NCBI RefSeq assembly: GCF_001921215.1
Contig: NZ_MSIF01000001.1
Span: 744,001 to 808,000 of the forward strand
DNA from: Actinophytocola xinjiangensis
Lineage (GTDB): Bacteria > Actinomycetota > Actinomycetes > Mycobacteriales > Pseudonocardiaceae
Direction of reading: 5' to 3'
DNA: 64,000 bases
The position numbers were made by a program, and so were the translations under genes. Positions 49,048 through 59,181 of this stretch are shown here, in pieces. Numbering within the stretch: position 1 is the stretch's first letter; each line of letters starts with the position of its first letter. The notes below the pieces were generated by a model that was given only the letters and a program-made list of their open reading frames with translations, had not been told where the DNA came from and did not search any database.

Positions 49048-52000
49048 ACGCGCCGGCACTGGCCGACATCCTGCCCCTGTCCCCACTGCAGGAGGGCCTG
49101 CTGTACCTGAGCAGCTACCAGCCAGACGGCCCGGACGCCTACACCGTGCAGCTGGCCGTCGACCTGTCCGGCGACCTCGACCCCGCCCGCCTGCGGGACG
49201 CGGTCCACGGCCTGCTTGACCGGCACCCGAACCTGCGGGCCTGCTTCTGGTTCGAGGAGTCGGACCGGCCGGTCGCGCTCATCCCGGAGTCGGTGACCGC
49301 GCCGTGGACCGAGACCGACCTGCGCGGACAGCCCGACCCTCTGGCGCGGGCACAACGGATCGCCGCCGCCGCGCGCGCCGACCGGTTCGCCCTGGACGTG
49401 CCGCCGCTGTTCCGGTTCCACCTGCTGCGCCTGACCGACGGCGACCACCGCCTGCTGATCACCAGCCACCACATCCTGCTCGACGGCTGGTCCAACGCGC
49501 TGCTGGTGCGCGAACTCCTTGCCCTGTACCGGGACCGGCACCTGCCACCACCCGCCGGTCGCTACCGCGACTACCTGGAATGGCTCGACCGCCGCGACCG
49601 CGCGGCGAGCGAACGGGCCTGGCGGGACGCGCTGGCCGGAGCCACGTCGTGCACCCCGTTCTCCACCGCCCGGCGCACCGGCACCGCACCGGACCGTGCG
49701 GCGCTGACCCTTGACGCCGGGCCGCTCACCGCGCTGGCCCGCCGGGCCAGGGTGACGCTGCCGACCGTGCTGGCCGCGGCGTGGCTGACCGTGCTCGCCG
49801 CCTACACCGGCACCCCGGACGTGATCACCGGGCAGGCCGTCGCCGGCCGCCCCGCCGAGGTGCCCGCCTCCGGTGAGCTGATCGGACTGTTCCTCAACAC
49901 CGTGCCGGTGCGCGGGCGGCTGCGGGCCGACGAGCCGTTCACGGCGCTGCTGCGCCGGGTGCGCGACGAACAGACGGCGTTGCTGGACCACCAGTACCTC
50001 GACCTCGCGACCGTCACCCGCGTCGCCGGGGTGGGGGAGCTGTTCGACAGCCTGCTGGTGGTCGAGAACTACCCGGTCGACGAGGACGCCCTGGCGGCCT
50101 CGGAGCGGGGGACCGGGCTGCGGGTCGAGCGGGTCAGCGGCCAGGACGGCACGCACTACCCGCTGATGGTGACCGCCGTTCCCGGCGGCGACACGCTGCG
50201 CCTGGAGGTCCGGCACCGCATCGACCCGGCCACCGCCACCGGCGTCCTCACCCGGCTGCGGGCCGTGCTCACCGAGGTCGCCACCGCCCCGGACACGCCG
50301 GTCGGCGCGCTCGGCCCGGCCACCGGCACGGCGCTGACCGGTCCGGTCGCGCCGGTCCGGCACCCGGACCTCACCTCGCTGCTCACCCTCGCCACCGACG
50401 CGGTCGTCCTCGTCGCCGGGCCTGACCGGCTCACCGGCCGCGCACTGGCGGCCCGCGCCGACGACCTCGCCGCCGAACTCGCCGCCCGGGGCGTCGGCCC
50501 GGACTCGGTGGTGGGCCTGGCGACCGGCTACCACGCCGACCTGGTCGTCGCGTTGTTGGCGGTCCTGCGGGCCGGGGCCGCGTACCTGCCGCTCGACCTC
50601 GGTTACCCGGTCGCGCGCCTGCGCCACATGATCACCGACGCCCGGCCGTCGCTGGTGCTCACCCGGGGTCCGCTCCCGGCCGGACTCGGTGGCCTGGCCC
50701 CGGAACTCGACGTGTCCATGGTGGAGTTCGCCGCCCGGCCGGCGCCACCGGTCGAGGTCCGCCCGGAGCACCCCGCCTACGTCGTCCACACCTCCGGGTC
50801 CACCGGCGAGCCCAAGGGCGTGGTCGGCACCCGGCTGGGCCTGGCCAACCGGCTCGAATGGCTCCAGCGGGCCGAACCGCTCGGCCCCGACGACCTGGTA
50901 CTGGCCAAGAGCTCGATCAGCTTCCTCGACGGATCGACCGAACTCCTCGGCGCGCTGGTCGCCGGCGCGCCCGTCGTCCTGGCGTCCACAGCGGACCGCA
51001 CGGACGCGCTCGCGCTGGTCGACCTCGTCCGGACCCACCGGCCGACGCGGGTCACCGGTGTCCCCAGCCTGCTGCGCACCCTGGCCGACCACGGCCGCGA
51101 CGCGCTCGACTCGGTCCGCCTGTGGGTCAGCAGCGGTGAGGCGCTCACCGAGGCACACGTCGCGGCGCTGTCCGGCGGCGGCCGGATCCTGAACCTGTAC
51201 GGCTGCTCGGAGGTCAGCGGCGACAGCCTGTGCGCCCCCGACGCCGGCGCCGCGCTCAGCCTCGGCACGCCGGTGGGCAACACCGTCGCGCGGGTCCTGG
51301 ACGCGTGGCTGCGTGAGGTGCCGCCCGGTGGCGTCGGCGAGCTGTACCTGGCGGGCGCCGGCCTCGCCCGGGGCTATCTCGGCCGCCCGGGCCTGACGGC
51401 CGACCGGTTCGTCGCGACCGCCGGTGGCGCCCGGATGTACCGCACCGGCGACCTCGTCCGGCTGCGCCACGACAGCACGGTCGACCACCTGGGCCGCACC
51501 GACGAACAGGTCAAGATCCGGGGCTTCCGCGTCGAGCCGGCGGAGATCGAGTCGGTGCTCGGCGGCGTCGCGGGCATCAGCGCCGCGGCGGTCGCCGTGC
51601 ACCGCGCCCCCACCGGACCGGTCCGTCTGGTCGGCTACCTGGTCACCGAGGACGGCGAGCCGTTCGACCCGGCCGTGGTCCGTGCGGTCGCGGCCGAACG
51701 GCTCGCCGAACACCAGCTCCCGTCGCTGCTGATCCACCTGCCCGCGTTGCCGACCACCCCCAGCGGCAAGATCGCCCGCCGCGCGCTGCCCGAACCCGAC
51801 CTGGCCGGGCTGACCGGCACCGACCGCCCGACCACCGACGCCGAAGCCACGCTGGCGGCGTTGTTCGCCGACGCGCTGGGCCTGCCGTCGGTCGGCGTGC
51901 ACGACGGTTTCGCCGATCTGGGCGGCGACAGCCTCGTGTGCATCCAGGTCGTCGGCCGCGCCCGCGCCGCCGGGCTCGCGATCAGCCCCCGGGACGTGTT

Positions 52001-55000
52001 CGAACACAAGACGGTCGCCGCGCTCGCGGCGGTCGCCACCGCACCGGCGGCCGACGTGCCGGCGGCCGACGGCCTGGCCGAGCGGCGGGCACGGCACGCC
52101 GCGCTGCTGGCCGAACCCGGGGTCAGCGACGTCGCGCCGGCCACGCCGCTGCAACAGGGCATGGTGTTCCTGTCCGGCTACGCACCCGGGCGCCCCGACC
52201 CGTACGCGATGCAGCTGGTGCTGCGGCTGACCGGTCCGCTCGACGCCGCCAGGCTGCGGGCGGCCGCCCAGCGGGTGCTCGACCGCCACAGCGCGCTGCG
52301 CGCCGGGTTCCGGCTCGCCGACGGCGAGGTCGTCCAGGTGTTCCACAGTGGACTCACCGTGCCCTGGGCCGAGTTCCCGGACGCTGACGTGTCCACGGTC
52401 GCCGAGGCCGAACGCGCGGCACCGTTCGACCTGGCCACGCCGCCGCTCGTCCGCTTCGCACTCGTCCGTCTCGGGCCGGACGAGCACCGCCTGGTGATCA
52501 CCAACCACCACGCGATCCTCGACGGCTGGTCGGTCCCGCTGCTGGCCCGCGCCCTGTTCACCGCCTACGCCGGCCTGCCAGACGACGACACCGACGACAC
52601 CGACCACTACCCGGACTACCTCGCCTGGCTCGCCTCCCGCCCCGACAGCGACAACGCCTGGCGCGCCGCGCTGTCCGGCGTGCGCGGACCGACGCTGCTC
52701 ACCGACCCGTCCGCGCCGACCACCGCCGGGGAACCCGCACGGCTGCTGCCCCTCGACCTGCCCGGTGATCTCGCGGCGAGGCTCACCGGGCTGGCCCGGT
52801 CAACGCACGTCACCCTCAACACCGTCGTCCAGCTCGCCTGGGCGGTCGTCCTGGGCCGTGCGACCGGCACCGACGACGTGGTCTTCGGCGCCACCGTCTC
52901 CGGCCGGGCCGCCGACGTGCCGGCCGTCGGCTCGGTCGTCGGCCTGCTGATCAACACCGTGCCGGTGCGGGTCCGGCTGCCGCACACCAGCACCGTGCGT
53001 GACGCGCTCGCCGAACTCCAGCTGGCCCAGGCCGGGCTCGTCGAGCACCAGCACGCCGGGCTCGCCGACATCCAGCGCTGGTCCGGCCACCGCACCCTGT
53101 TCGACACGCTGCTGGTGTTCGAGAGCTTCCCCGTCGACGAGGACGCGCTGCGCGCCGCCGAGACCGCCGGCGGGCTGGACGTCGAGGTCGTCGAGGGCCG
53201 CTCGCTCACCCACTACCCGCTGACCGTCACCGTGTTCCCGCACCCACGCCAGGAGACCGGCCTGGAGATCGTCCTGGAGTACCGGCCGGATGTGCTCACC
53301 GAGGACGACACCCGTCGTCTGGCAACCCAGCTCACCGACGTCCTCACCGCGCTGGCCACCAGACCGGACGCGCCCCTGGCGGCGCTGCCGTCGGCGTCGG
53401 CCGGCGAACGCGAACTCGTCACCGCCCACGGCACCGGCACGATCCGCCCGCCCGGCGCGCTGCTGCCCGACCTGTTCACCGACCAGGCCGCCCGTGGCGC
53501 GCACCGCCCGGCCGTCACCTGCGGGGACCGGGTGCGCACCTTCGGCGAACTGGCCACGGGCGCCAACCGGCTCGCCCGCGCGCTCATCGCGCGCGGCGCT
53601 GGCCCGGAGACCGTGGTCGCCGTTCGGCTCGACCGGTCGGTCACCGCGATGACCGCCATGCTCGCCGTCCTGCTGTCCGGCGCGGCGTACCTGCCGGTCG
53701 ACCCGGCGCTGCCCGACGAACGCACGGCCGTCGTCCTGGCCGACGCGAACCCGGTCGTCGTGATCACCGACGGCGCGGTCCCCGGCGACCGGACCGTGCT
53801 CGACCCGGAGGCCGCCGTGGTCGCCGCGACGCGCGCCGACCCGGTCACCGACGCCGACCGCCGCGTCCCGCTGCGGCCCGAGCACCCCGCCTACGTGATC
53901 TACACGTCCGGCTCGACCGGCGTGCCCAAAGGTGTCGTCGTGCCGCACCGGGCCATCGCGAACCTGTTCGCGAGCCACCGTCGCGCCCTGTACGAACCGC
54001 TGCGCCGGCGCACCGGACGGGACCGGCTGAACGTGGCCCACGTGTGGCCCTTCGCGTTCGACGCCGCGTGGCAGCCGCAGCTGTGGCTGTTCGACGGGCA
54101 CACCGTGCACGTCCTGCCCGACGACGAACGCGGCGACCCGGCCGCGCTCGCCACGGTGATCGCTGCCAGGGACATCGACTTCGTCGAGGTGCCGCCGGCG
54201 ATGCTCGACCCGCTGGCCGACCTCGGCGCGCTCGCCGGCCTGCCGATGATCGGCTTCGGTGGCGACGCGGTCGGCGACGCCCAGTGGCGCCGGCTCGCCG
54301 CCACCGACGGGCTCGCCGCCGTGAACCTGTACGGCCCCACCGAGACCACGGTGGACACGCTCGCCGCGTGGACCACCGCCAGCGACCGGCCGGTCATCGG
54401 CCGGCCGGTCGACAACGCCCGCGTGTACCTGCTCGACGCGACCCTCAACCCGGTGCCGCCGGGCGTGGTCGGCGAGCTGTACGTCGCCGGGGCGGGTGTC
54501 GCGCGCGGCTACCTCGGCGCGCCGGCCCACACGGCGCAACGGTTCGTCGCCGACCCGTTCACGCCGGGGCAGCGCCTGTACCGCACCGGCGACCTGGCCC
54601 GGTGGACCGCGCGGGGGGACGTGGACTACCTCGGCCGCGCCGACGGGCAGGTCAAGATCCGGGGCTACCGCGTCGAACTGGGCGACGTGGAGGCGGCGCT
54701 GACCGCGCACCCGTCGGTGGACGCGGCGATCGCGAGCCCGGCCGGCGACCGGCTCGCCGCGTGGGTGACCGGGGCGGTGTCCGCCGAGGACGTCCGGGCG
54801 TGGGCGGTGCGCCGGCTGCCGGACCACTCGGTGCCATCGGCGATCGTCGTGCTCGACGCGTTTCCGTTGACCGGCAACGGAAAGGTCGACCGCGCCCGGC
54901 TGCCCGCGCCGACGTTCGCGGCGGCGGCACCGTTCCGCGCCCCGGCCACCGACCGCGAACGCGCCCTGTGCGCCGCGTTCGCCGCGGCGCTCGACGTACC

Positions 55001-55169
55001 CCGGGTCGGTCTGGACGACGACTTCCTCGAACTGGGCGGCGACAGCCTCGCCGCGATGCGGCTGATCGCCGCCGCCGCGCACGCCGGTGTGCGGCTCACC
55101 CCCCGGGACGTGTTCACCCACCGCACGGCGGCGACCCTGCTGGCCCACACGGAGACGGAGAAGGAATGA
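49044..55169 (+). CDS. Siderophore NRPS 3: C-A-PCP-C-A-PCP, no release domain
   Basis: This 2041-residue synthetase has, in approximate residues: C8 9-420 ([10 protein letters not shown]-accepting type after E3), A7 443-920, PCP8 935-1000 (GGDSL), C9 1028-1450 (HHAILDGWS), A8 1473-1960 and PCP9 1970-2036 (GGDSL), then stop. No thioesterase, reductase or terminal condensation domain follows. A7 pocket: D-G-E-T-V-S-L-G-D with YGCSE, a close relative of A4. A8 pocket: D-A-Q-E-G-G-L-V-D; Glu278 suggests a basic residue such as ornithine or hydroxyornithine, common at the end of actinomycete siderophores. C9 has the D-accepting look although module 8 has no epimerase. The ATG start overlaps NRPS 2; the stop overlaps the oxidase gene (ATGA). 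Confidence 0.95.
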   Translation: MNAPALADILPLSPLQEGLLYLSSYQPDGPDAYTVQLAVDLSGDLDPARLRDAVHGLLDRHPNLRACFWFEESDRPVALIPESVTAPWTETDLRGQPDPLARAQRIAAAARADRFALDVPPLFRFHLLRLTDGDHRLLITSHHILLDGWSNALLVRELLALYRDRHLPPPAGRYRDYLEWLDRRDRAASERAWRDALAGATSCTPFSTARRTGTAPDRAALTLDAGPLTALARRARVTLPTVLAAAWLTVLAAYTGTPDVITGQAVAGRPAEVPASGELIGLFLNTVPVRGRLRADEPFTALLRRVRDEQTALLDHQYLDLATVTRVAGVGELFDSLLVVENYPVDEDALAASERGTGLRVERVSGQDGTHYPLMVTAVPGGDTLRLEVRHRIDPATATGVLTRLRAVLTEVATAPDTPVGALGPATGTALTGPVAPVRHPDLTSLLTLATDAVVLVAGPDRLTGRALAARADDLAAELAARGVGPDSVVGLATGYHADLVVALLAVLRAGAAYLPLDLGYPVARLRHMITDARPSLVLTRGPLPAGLGGLAPELDVSMVEFAARPAPPVEVRPEHPAYVVHTSGSTGEPKGVVGTRLGLANRLEWLQRAEPLGPDDLVLAKSSISFLDGSTELLGALVAGAPVVLASTADRTDALALVDLVRTHRPTRVTGVPSLLRTLADHGRDALDSVRLWVSSGEALTEAHVAALSGGGRILNLYGCSEVSGDSLCAPDAGAALSLGTPVGNTVARVLDAWLREVPPGGVGELYLAGAGLARGYLGRPGLTADRFVATAGGARMYRTGDLVRLRHDSTVDHLGRTDEQVKIRGFRVEPAEIESVLGGVAGISAAAVAVHRAPTGPVRLVGYLVTEDGEPFDPAVVRAVAAERLAEHQLPSLLIHLPALPTTPSGKIARRALPEPDLAGLTGTDRPTTDAEATLAALFADALGLPSVGVHDGFADLGGDSLVCIQVVGRARAAGLAISPRDVFEHKTVAALAAVATAPAADVPAADGLAERRARHAALLAEPGVSDVAPATPLQQGMVFLSGYAPGRPDPYAMQLVLRLTGPLDAARLRAAAQRVLDRHSALRAGFRLADGEVVQVFHSGLTVPWAEFPDADVSTVAEAERAAPFDLATPPLVRFALVRLGPDEHRLVITNHHAILDGWSVPLLARALFTAYAGLPDDDTDDTDHYPDYLAWLASRPDSDNAWRAALSGVRGPTLLTDPSAPTTAGEPARLLPLDLPGDLAARLTGLARSTHVTLNTVVQLAWAVVLGRATGTDDVVFGATVSGRAADVPAVGSVVGLLINTVPVRVRLPHTSTVRDALAELQLAQAGLVEHQHAGLADIQRWSGHRTLFDTLLVFESFPVDEDALRAAETAGGLDVEVVEGRSLTHYPLTVTVFPHPRQETGLEIVLEYRPDVLTEDDTRRLATQLTDVLTALATRPDAPLAALPSASAGERELVTAHGTGTIRPPGALLPDLFTDQAARGAHRPAVTCGDRVRTFGELATGANRLARALIARGAGPETVVAVRLDRSVTAMTAMLAVLLSGAAYLPVDPALPDERTAVVLADANPVVVITDGAVPGDRTVLDPEAAVVAATRADPVTDADRRVPLRPEHPAYVIYTSGSTGVPKGVVVPHRAIANLFASHRRALYEPLRRRTGRDRLNVAHVWPFAFDAAWQPQLWLFDGHTVHVLPDDERGDPAALATVIAARDIDFVEVPPAMLDPLADLGALAGLPMIGFGGDAVGDAQWRRLAATDGLAAVNLYGPTETTVDTLAAWTTASDRPVIGRPVDNARVYLLDATLNPVPPGVVGELYVAGAGVARGYLGAPAHTAQRFVADPFTPGQRLYRTGDLARWTARGDVDYLGRADGQVKIRGYRVELGDVEAALTAHPSVDAAIASPAGDRLAAWVTGAVSAEDVRAWAVRRLPDHSVPSAIVVLDAFPLTGNGKVDRARLPAPTFAAAAPFRAPATDRERALCAAFAAALDVPRVGLDDDFLELGGDSLAAMRLIAAAAHAGVRLTPRDVFTHRTAATLLAHTETEKE

Positions 55170-57157
55170 CGGACGACGAAGGGCGGCGCGGCTGGTCCCG
55201 TCGCCGGCTGCTCACCGGCGCGATCGCCACCGGTGCGATGGTGCCGGTGATCCTGCCCGGCGGCCCGTTACCCGGGCTGTACGAGGCACTCGCGGGACAG
55301 CGGCGCGTTCCCGCCCGAACGGTGCGCGCGGGCGGCACGCCCCGGCTGCCCGGCCGGCTCACCGCCGAGGTGACGCGGGTCAGCCACCAGGCGCACCCCG
55401 AACCGCTGGAACCGTTCCGGGACCCGCTGCCGATCCCGCGCGTGCTGCGGCCCGACCGCGACGGCGAGGTCCAGGTGCGGCTGCGGACCGCACGCGTGCG
55501 CCTGCACTCCCAGCTCCCGCCCACCACGATCTGGGGCTACGAGGGCACCGTCCCCGGCCCGACGATCGAGGTCCGTAGCGGGCGGCGAACCCGCGTCCGC
55601 TGGGTCAACGACCTCACCGGGACGATGCCGCTGATCGCCGTGGCTCCCCCGATAGCGCAGGCCGACCCGCCGCTGTGGGACCGCCCCGGCCGCGACGGCG
55701 CGCCCGAGCTGACCGACGTGTCGAACCTGCCCGCGTGGACGGTCACCCACCTGCACGGCGCCGAGACCGGCATGGACAACGACGGCTGGCCGGAGGCCGG
55801 CGTGCCGCGCGGGGACACCCAGGTCGCCGAGTACGGCAACGACCAGCGCGCCACCCTGCTCTGGTACCACGACCACGCGATGCCGGTGTCGCGGTGGAAC
55901 ACCATCGCCGGGCTCGCCGGACTGTACGTGGTCCGGGACCGCACCGAGGACGCGCTGGACCTCCCGTCCGGCCGCTACGAGGTGCCGCTGGTGTTGTGCG
56001 ACCGCAACTTCGACCTCGACGGCCAGGGCCGGCTCACCGGGACCCAGCTGTACAAGACGGTGCTGTACGCCACCGAGCCGGAACCGCAGGCGACGTCGTT
56101 CTCCGGCCCGTTCACCACGGTCAACGGCGTGATCTGGCCGCACCTGGCGGTCGAGCCGCGCTGGTACCGGCTGCGGATCGCGAACGTGTCGAACGTGCGG
56201 CCCTACCAGCTGCGGTTCACGGTCGAGGACGGGTCGCCGGTGCCGGCGGGCGTGGTGGCCCTGATCGGTACCGACGGCGGGTTGCTGCCGGCGCCGCTGC
56301 CGGTCGACGGTGTGCTGCCGGTGGCGGCGGCCGAGCGCGCGGACGTGCTCGTCGACTTCGGTGCCGTGCGCGGCCGGCGGATCCGGCTGACCAACGTGGA
56401 CTACGACCCCGGCCCGTGGCCGCAGGTCATGGAGTTCCGGGTCGGCGGTCGCGGCGGTGGCGCGTCCACGCCACCCGCGACGCTCGACCGGACGTTCCGG
56501 GAGCCCGACCCGGCGGCGGCCGACGCGCCGGAACGAATGATCATGTTCCCGCCGCTGGGCACCGGGCAGATCGAGCAGTGGGAGATGACGGAGGTGCCGG
56601 CCCCGTCCGGCCCGTTCCCGGTCGACGGGATCGTGCAGGTGCGCGGCCAGGACGGGCGGGTCCGCACCTACCAGCGGGTGGCCCGCCACTTCAACGACCC
56701 GGTCCGGTTCATGACGGCCACCGGCAGCTGGGAACGGTGGACGTGGCTGAACCTGGACGTGGCCGGGTGGCCGCACCCCCAACACGTGCACGCCACCCAC
56801 TTCCGGGTCACCCACCGCCACCACTACGACGTCGAGGACAAGTGGGAGTTCGTCCTGGACGACGCCGGCCGCACGGTCGGCGGCGGGACGGTGGCCCCGG
56901 TGGAGTTCCGTTCCGCCGGTGAGATCACGCCGATGGAGAGCGGCTGGAAGGACGTCGTCCAGGTCAACAACGGCGAGGCGGTCACCGTGGCCGCCAAGTT
57001 CGACCACAGTGGACGGTTCCTGCACCACTGCCACATGCGCGACCACGAGGACATGGGGATGATGCGCCCGTTCGTGGTGATGCCGGCCGAGGTCATGAAG
57101 ATCGAACGCCAGCACGGCCACCCGATGCCCCCGGCGCAGGGACACACCGGGCACTAG
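55166..57157 (+). CDS. Tat-exported multicopper oxidase in the siderophore operon
   Basis: This 663-residue protein starts with a twin-arginine signal (SRRRLLTG at 11-18 plus a hydrophobic stretch ending near residue 50). Four copper motifs follow: HLHG (about 195), WYHDH (about 232), HPQHVHATH (about 536) and [14 protein letters not shown] (about 619). Length and sequence resemble CotA/bilirubin-oxidase/phenoxazinone-synthase-like enzymes. It would act folded and copper-loaded outside the membrane. Its ATG overlaps the NRPS 3 stop, so it is the last gene of the iron-box operon. Possible roles: oxidising Fe(II), oxidative closure or coupling of catechols, or copper protection of the siderophore. 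The choice cannot be made from sequence. Confidence 0.9.
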   Translation: MTDDEGRRGWSRRRLLTGAIATGAMVPVILPGGPLPGLYEALAGQRRVPARTVRAGGTPRLPGRLTAEVTRVSHQAHPEPLEPFRDPLPIPRVLRPDRDGEVQVRLRTARVRLHSQLPPTTIWGYEGTVPGPTIEVRSGRRTRVRWVNDLTGTMPLIAVAPPIAQADPPLWDRPGRDGAPELTDVSNLPAWTVTHLHGAETGMDNDGWPEAGVPRGDTQVAEYGNDQRATLLWYHDHAMPVSRWNTIAGLAGLYVVRDRTEDALDLPSGRYEVPLVLCDRNFDLDGQGRLTGTQLYKTVLYATEPEPQATSFSGPFTTVNGVIWPHLAVEPRWYRLRIANVSNVRPYQLRFTVEDGSPVPAGVVALIGTDGGLLPAPLPVDGVLPVAAAERADVLVDFGAVRGRRIRLTNVDYDPGPWPQVMEFRVGGRGGGASTPPATLDRTFREPDPAAADAPERMIMFPPLGTGQIEQWEMTEVPAPSGPFPVDGIVQVRGQDGRVRTYQRVARHFNDPVRFMTATGSWERWTWLNLDVAGWPHPQHVHATHFRVTHRHHYDVEDKWEFVLDDAGRTVGGGTVAPVEFRSAGEITPMESGWKDVVQVNNGEAVTVAAKFDHSGRFLHHCHMRDHEDMGMMRPFVVMPAEVMKIERQHGHPMPPAQGHTGH

Positions 57158-57179
57158 GCACAGTCGAACAGGTTCGGTG

Positions 57180-57209
57180 GCCGCCTCGGGGACGTAGTCC
57201 CGGGGCGGC
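57180..57209. terminator. Hairpin between convergent oxidase and reductase genes
   Basis: Imperfect inverted repeat from GCCGCC (57180) to GGCGGC (57209), with inner stem GGGAC/GTCCC around a 3-nt loop. It lies in the 89-nt gap between the two convergent stops, so it may end both transcripts. Confidence 0.5.
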
Positions 57210-57246
57210 ACGACTGGTCCACCGACGGTGCCGGGTGTCGATGGAT

Positions 57247-57993
57247 TCAGCCGGCGCGCCAGTACCCGCAGAAGTAGATCCGGTCCTTGGCCATGCCCCG
57301 GTCGTTCACCAGATGCCGGCGCACCCCGGTGGCCAGCGCGGACTCGCCCGCCACCCACGCGTAGGGCACGCCCGTCGGCAGCTCCCGCTCGCGCAGCGCG
57401 GCCAGTACCGCCTCGCCGCGGCGCGCGTCGCCCCGGTGCACCCAGGTGACGGCCGAGCTGAGCGGAAGTTCGTCGGCCTCGTCGGCGACCTCGAGGAGCG
57501 CGACGGTGGGGAAGCGCGGGTCCTCCAGGATCGCCGCCACGGCGGGAAGTGCGGCCTCGTCGCCGATGATCAGCTGCCACTCGGTGCCGGCGGGCGGCGC
57601 GTAGTCGGCGCCGTCGCTCAGCACGCCGATCTTGTCGCCGGGCGCGGCGGTGGCGGCCCACGCGGAACCGGGGCCGGCCTGCTCGCCGTGGCCGTGCAGC
57701 ACGAAGTCGATGTCCAGCTCGCGGGTCGCGCGGTCGAACCGGCGCACGGTGTAGTTGCGCAGGGCCGGGCGAACCGTCTCCGGCATCGCGCACAGCTCCG
57801 GCCACCACTCGGTGGTGACGGGCAGCGGCGGTGGTTCCTCGCCGACCGGCAGGAACAACCGGACGAGCTGATCCGGGCCGTCGTGGGCGAAGTCCGCGAG
57901 CGCGTCGCCCGCGAGTGTCACCCGCACCATCCGCTCGGTGAGCGGCGTGGTCCCGGTGACGGTCACCAGCACGGGCTGCTGACGTGTGGCCAT
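57247..57993 (-). CDS. Siderophore-interacting protein (FAD-dependent ferric-siderophore reductase)
   Basis: This 248-residue protein is of the SIP/ViuB family: an N-terminal FAD-binding barrel with RNYTVRRFD (about 95-103), then an NAD(P)H-type fold with LIIGDEAALPA and the C-terminal FCGYWRAG. Such enzymes reduce Fe(III)-siderophore in the cytoplasm and release iron. The ATG at 57993 has GAGGAGG 6-7 nt upstream. It is divergent from the import operon, and an iron box 18 nt before its start controls it. Confidence 0.95.
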   Translation of the reverse strand: MATRQQPVLVTVTGTTPLTERMVRVTLAGDALADFAHDGPDQLVRLFLPVGEEPPPLPVTTEWWPELCAMPETVRPALRNYTVRRFDRATRELDIDFVLHGHGEQAGPGSAWAATAAPGDKIGVLSDGADYAPPAGTEWQLIIGDEAALPAVAAILEDPRFPTVALLEVADEADELPLSSAVTWVHRGDARRGEAVLAALRERELPTGVPYAWVAGESALATGVRRHLVNDRGMAKDRIYFCGYWRAG

Positions 57994-58010
57994 CCGACAA
58001 CCTCCTCAAC

Positions 58011-58029
58011 GATGGTTAGCCTAGCCTAA
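58011..58029 (-). promoter_or_regulatory. Iron box upstream of the siderophore reductase
   Basis: The minus strand reads TTAGGCTAGGCTAACCATC, 15 of 19 matches to the IdeR/DmdR1 consensus and almost identical to the box before panD. It is placed at the promoter of the siderophore-interacting protein gene. Confidence 0.85.
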
Positions 58030-58079
58030 ACTTCGCTTCCGGCGAATGATCGCGTAACCCCTGTGATCACGAGCTTTGC

Positions 58080-58098
58080 TTAGGCTAGCCTTAGTCAA
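58080..58098 (+). promoter_or_regulatory. Iron box upstream of the siderophore import operon
   Basis: TTAGGCTAGCCTTAGTCAA matches about 13 of 19 consensus positions; the core TTAGGCTAGCCT is clear, the right half is weaker. It lies 36 nt before the GTG of the first permease gene. With the box at 58011 it gives each divergent gene its own operator. Confidence 0.75.
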
Positions 58099-58134
58099 TC
58101 CGGAGTGGCTGAATGACTACGGGCGGGTTGACGG

Positions 58135-59181
58135 GTGACCACGAGGGCGGTCGGAGAGCAGCGGACGCGGACGCGTCCCGCCCGGCGGGCCGCGCTGGGG
58201 GCGGGGCTCCTCGGCGCGCTCGCCGTGCTGGCACTGTTCGTGGTGCTCAGCGTGTGCGTCGGCTCCGTGTCACTGTCCCCGAGCGTCCTGCTCGACGTGC
58301 TCGCCCACTACGACCCGACCAACGGCGATCACCTGATCATCGGGACCATGCGGGTGCCGCGCACCGTCGTCGGCCTCGTCGCCGGCGCCGCGCTCGGGCT
58401 CTCCGGTGCGGTCATGCAGGGCCTGGCCCGCAACCCGCTCGCCGACCCCGGCATCCTCGGCGTCAACGCCGGCGCCTCCCTGACCATGGTGCTCGGCATC
58501 AGCGCGTTCGGCGTCACCGCGTTCTCCGGTTACGTGTGGTTCGGCTTCGCCGGCGCCGCGGCGGCCGGGCTGCTCGTCCACCGGATCGGCTCGTTCGGCC
58601 GGGACGGCGCCACCCCGGTGAAACTCGCGCTCGCCGGCGCCGCCACCTCCGCCGCGCTCGGCTCGCTGACCACCGCGATCCTGCTCACCGACACCGAGGC
58701 GTTCGACGAGTTCCGGTTCTGGCAGGTGGGATCGCTGGCCAACCGGGAACTGGCGGTCGTCGCGCAGGCGCTGCCGTTCCTCGCGGTCGGCGCGGCGGCG
58801 GCGCTGGTGTGCGGGCGGCTGCTGAACATCCTGTCGCTGGGCGGCGACGTGGCCCGCTCGCTGGGTGTGAACCTCGCGGTGGCCCAGGGGATCGCCGCGC
58901 TCGCCGTGGTGGCGCTGTGCGGCGCGGCGACGGCGATCGCCGGACCGATCGCGTTCGTCGGCCTCGCCGTGCCGCACGCCGCGCGGGTACTGACCGGGCC
59001 GGACCACCGGTGGATCCTGCCGTACTCGATGGTGCTGGCGCCCGCGTTGCTGCTCGCCGCCGACGTGCTCGGCCGGGTGGTCGCCCCGCCGGGCGAGGTG
59101 CAGGTCGGGGTCGTCACCGCGGTCGTCGGCGCGCCCGTGCTGGTGTCGTTGGTACGCCGCAGGAAGGTGGCGGCCGTATGA
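58135..59181 (+). CDS. FecCD-family ferric-siderophore permease, first subunit
   Basis: This 348-residue protein has about nine to ten membrane helices and FecCD hallmarks: RVPRTVVGLVAGAALGLSGAVMQGLARNPLADPGILG near the N-terminus and GPIAFVGLAVPHAAR near residue 270. It forms half of the transmembrane channel of a type II ABC importer. Start is GTG 58135; no strong ribosome site is visible. Its stop overlaps the second permease (ATGA). Confidence 0.95.
   Translation: MTTRAVGEQRTRTRPARRAALGAGLLGALAVLALFVVLSVCVGSVSLSPSVLLDVLAHYDPTNGDHLIIGTMRVPRTVVGLVAGAALGLSGAVMQGLARNPLADPGILGVNAGASLTMVLGISAFGVTAFSGYVWFGFAGAAAAGLLVHRIGSFGRDGATPVKLALAGAATSAALGSLTTAILLTDTEAFDEFRFWQVGSLANRELAVVAQALPFLAVGAAAALVCGRLLNILSLGGDVARSLGVNLAVAQGIAALAVVALCGAATAIAGPIAFVGLAVPHAARVLTGPDHRWILPYSMVLAPALLLAADVLGRVVAPPGEVQVGVVTAVVGAPVLVSLVRRRKVAAV

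Noticed and set aside
40045-51800. Near-repeats among adenylation and condensation domains as mobile or duplicated DNA
   Set aside because: The similarity is what paralogous NRPS domains show; no flanking repeats, transposase or target-site duplications are visible.
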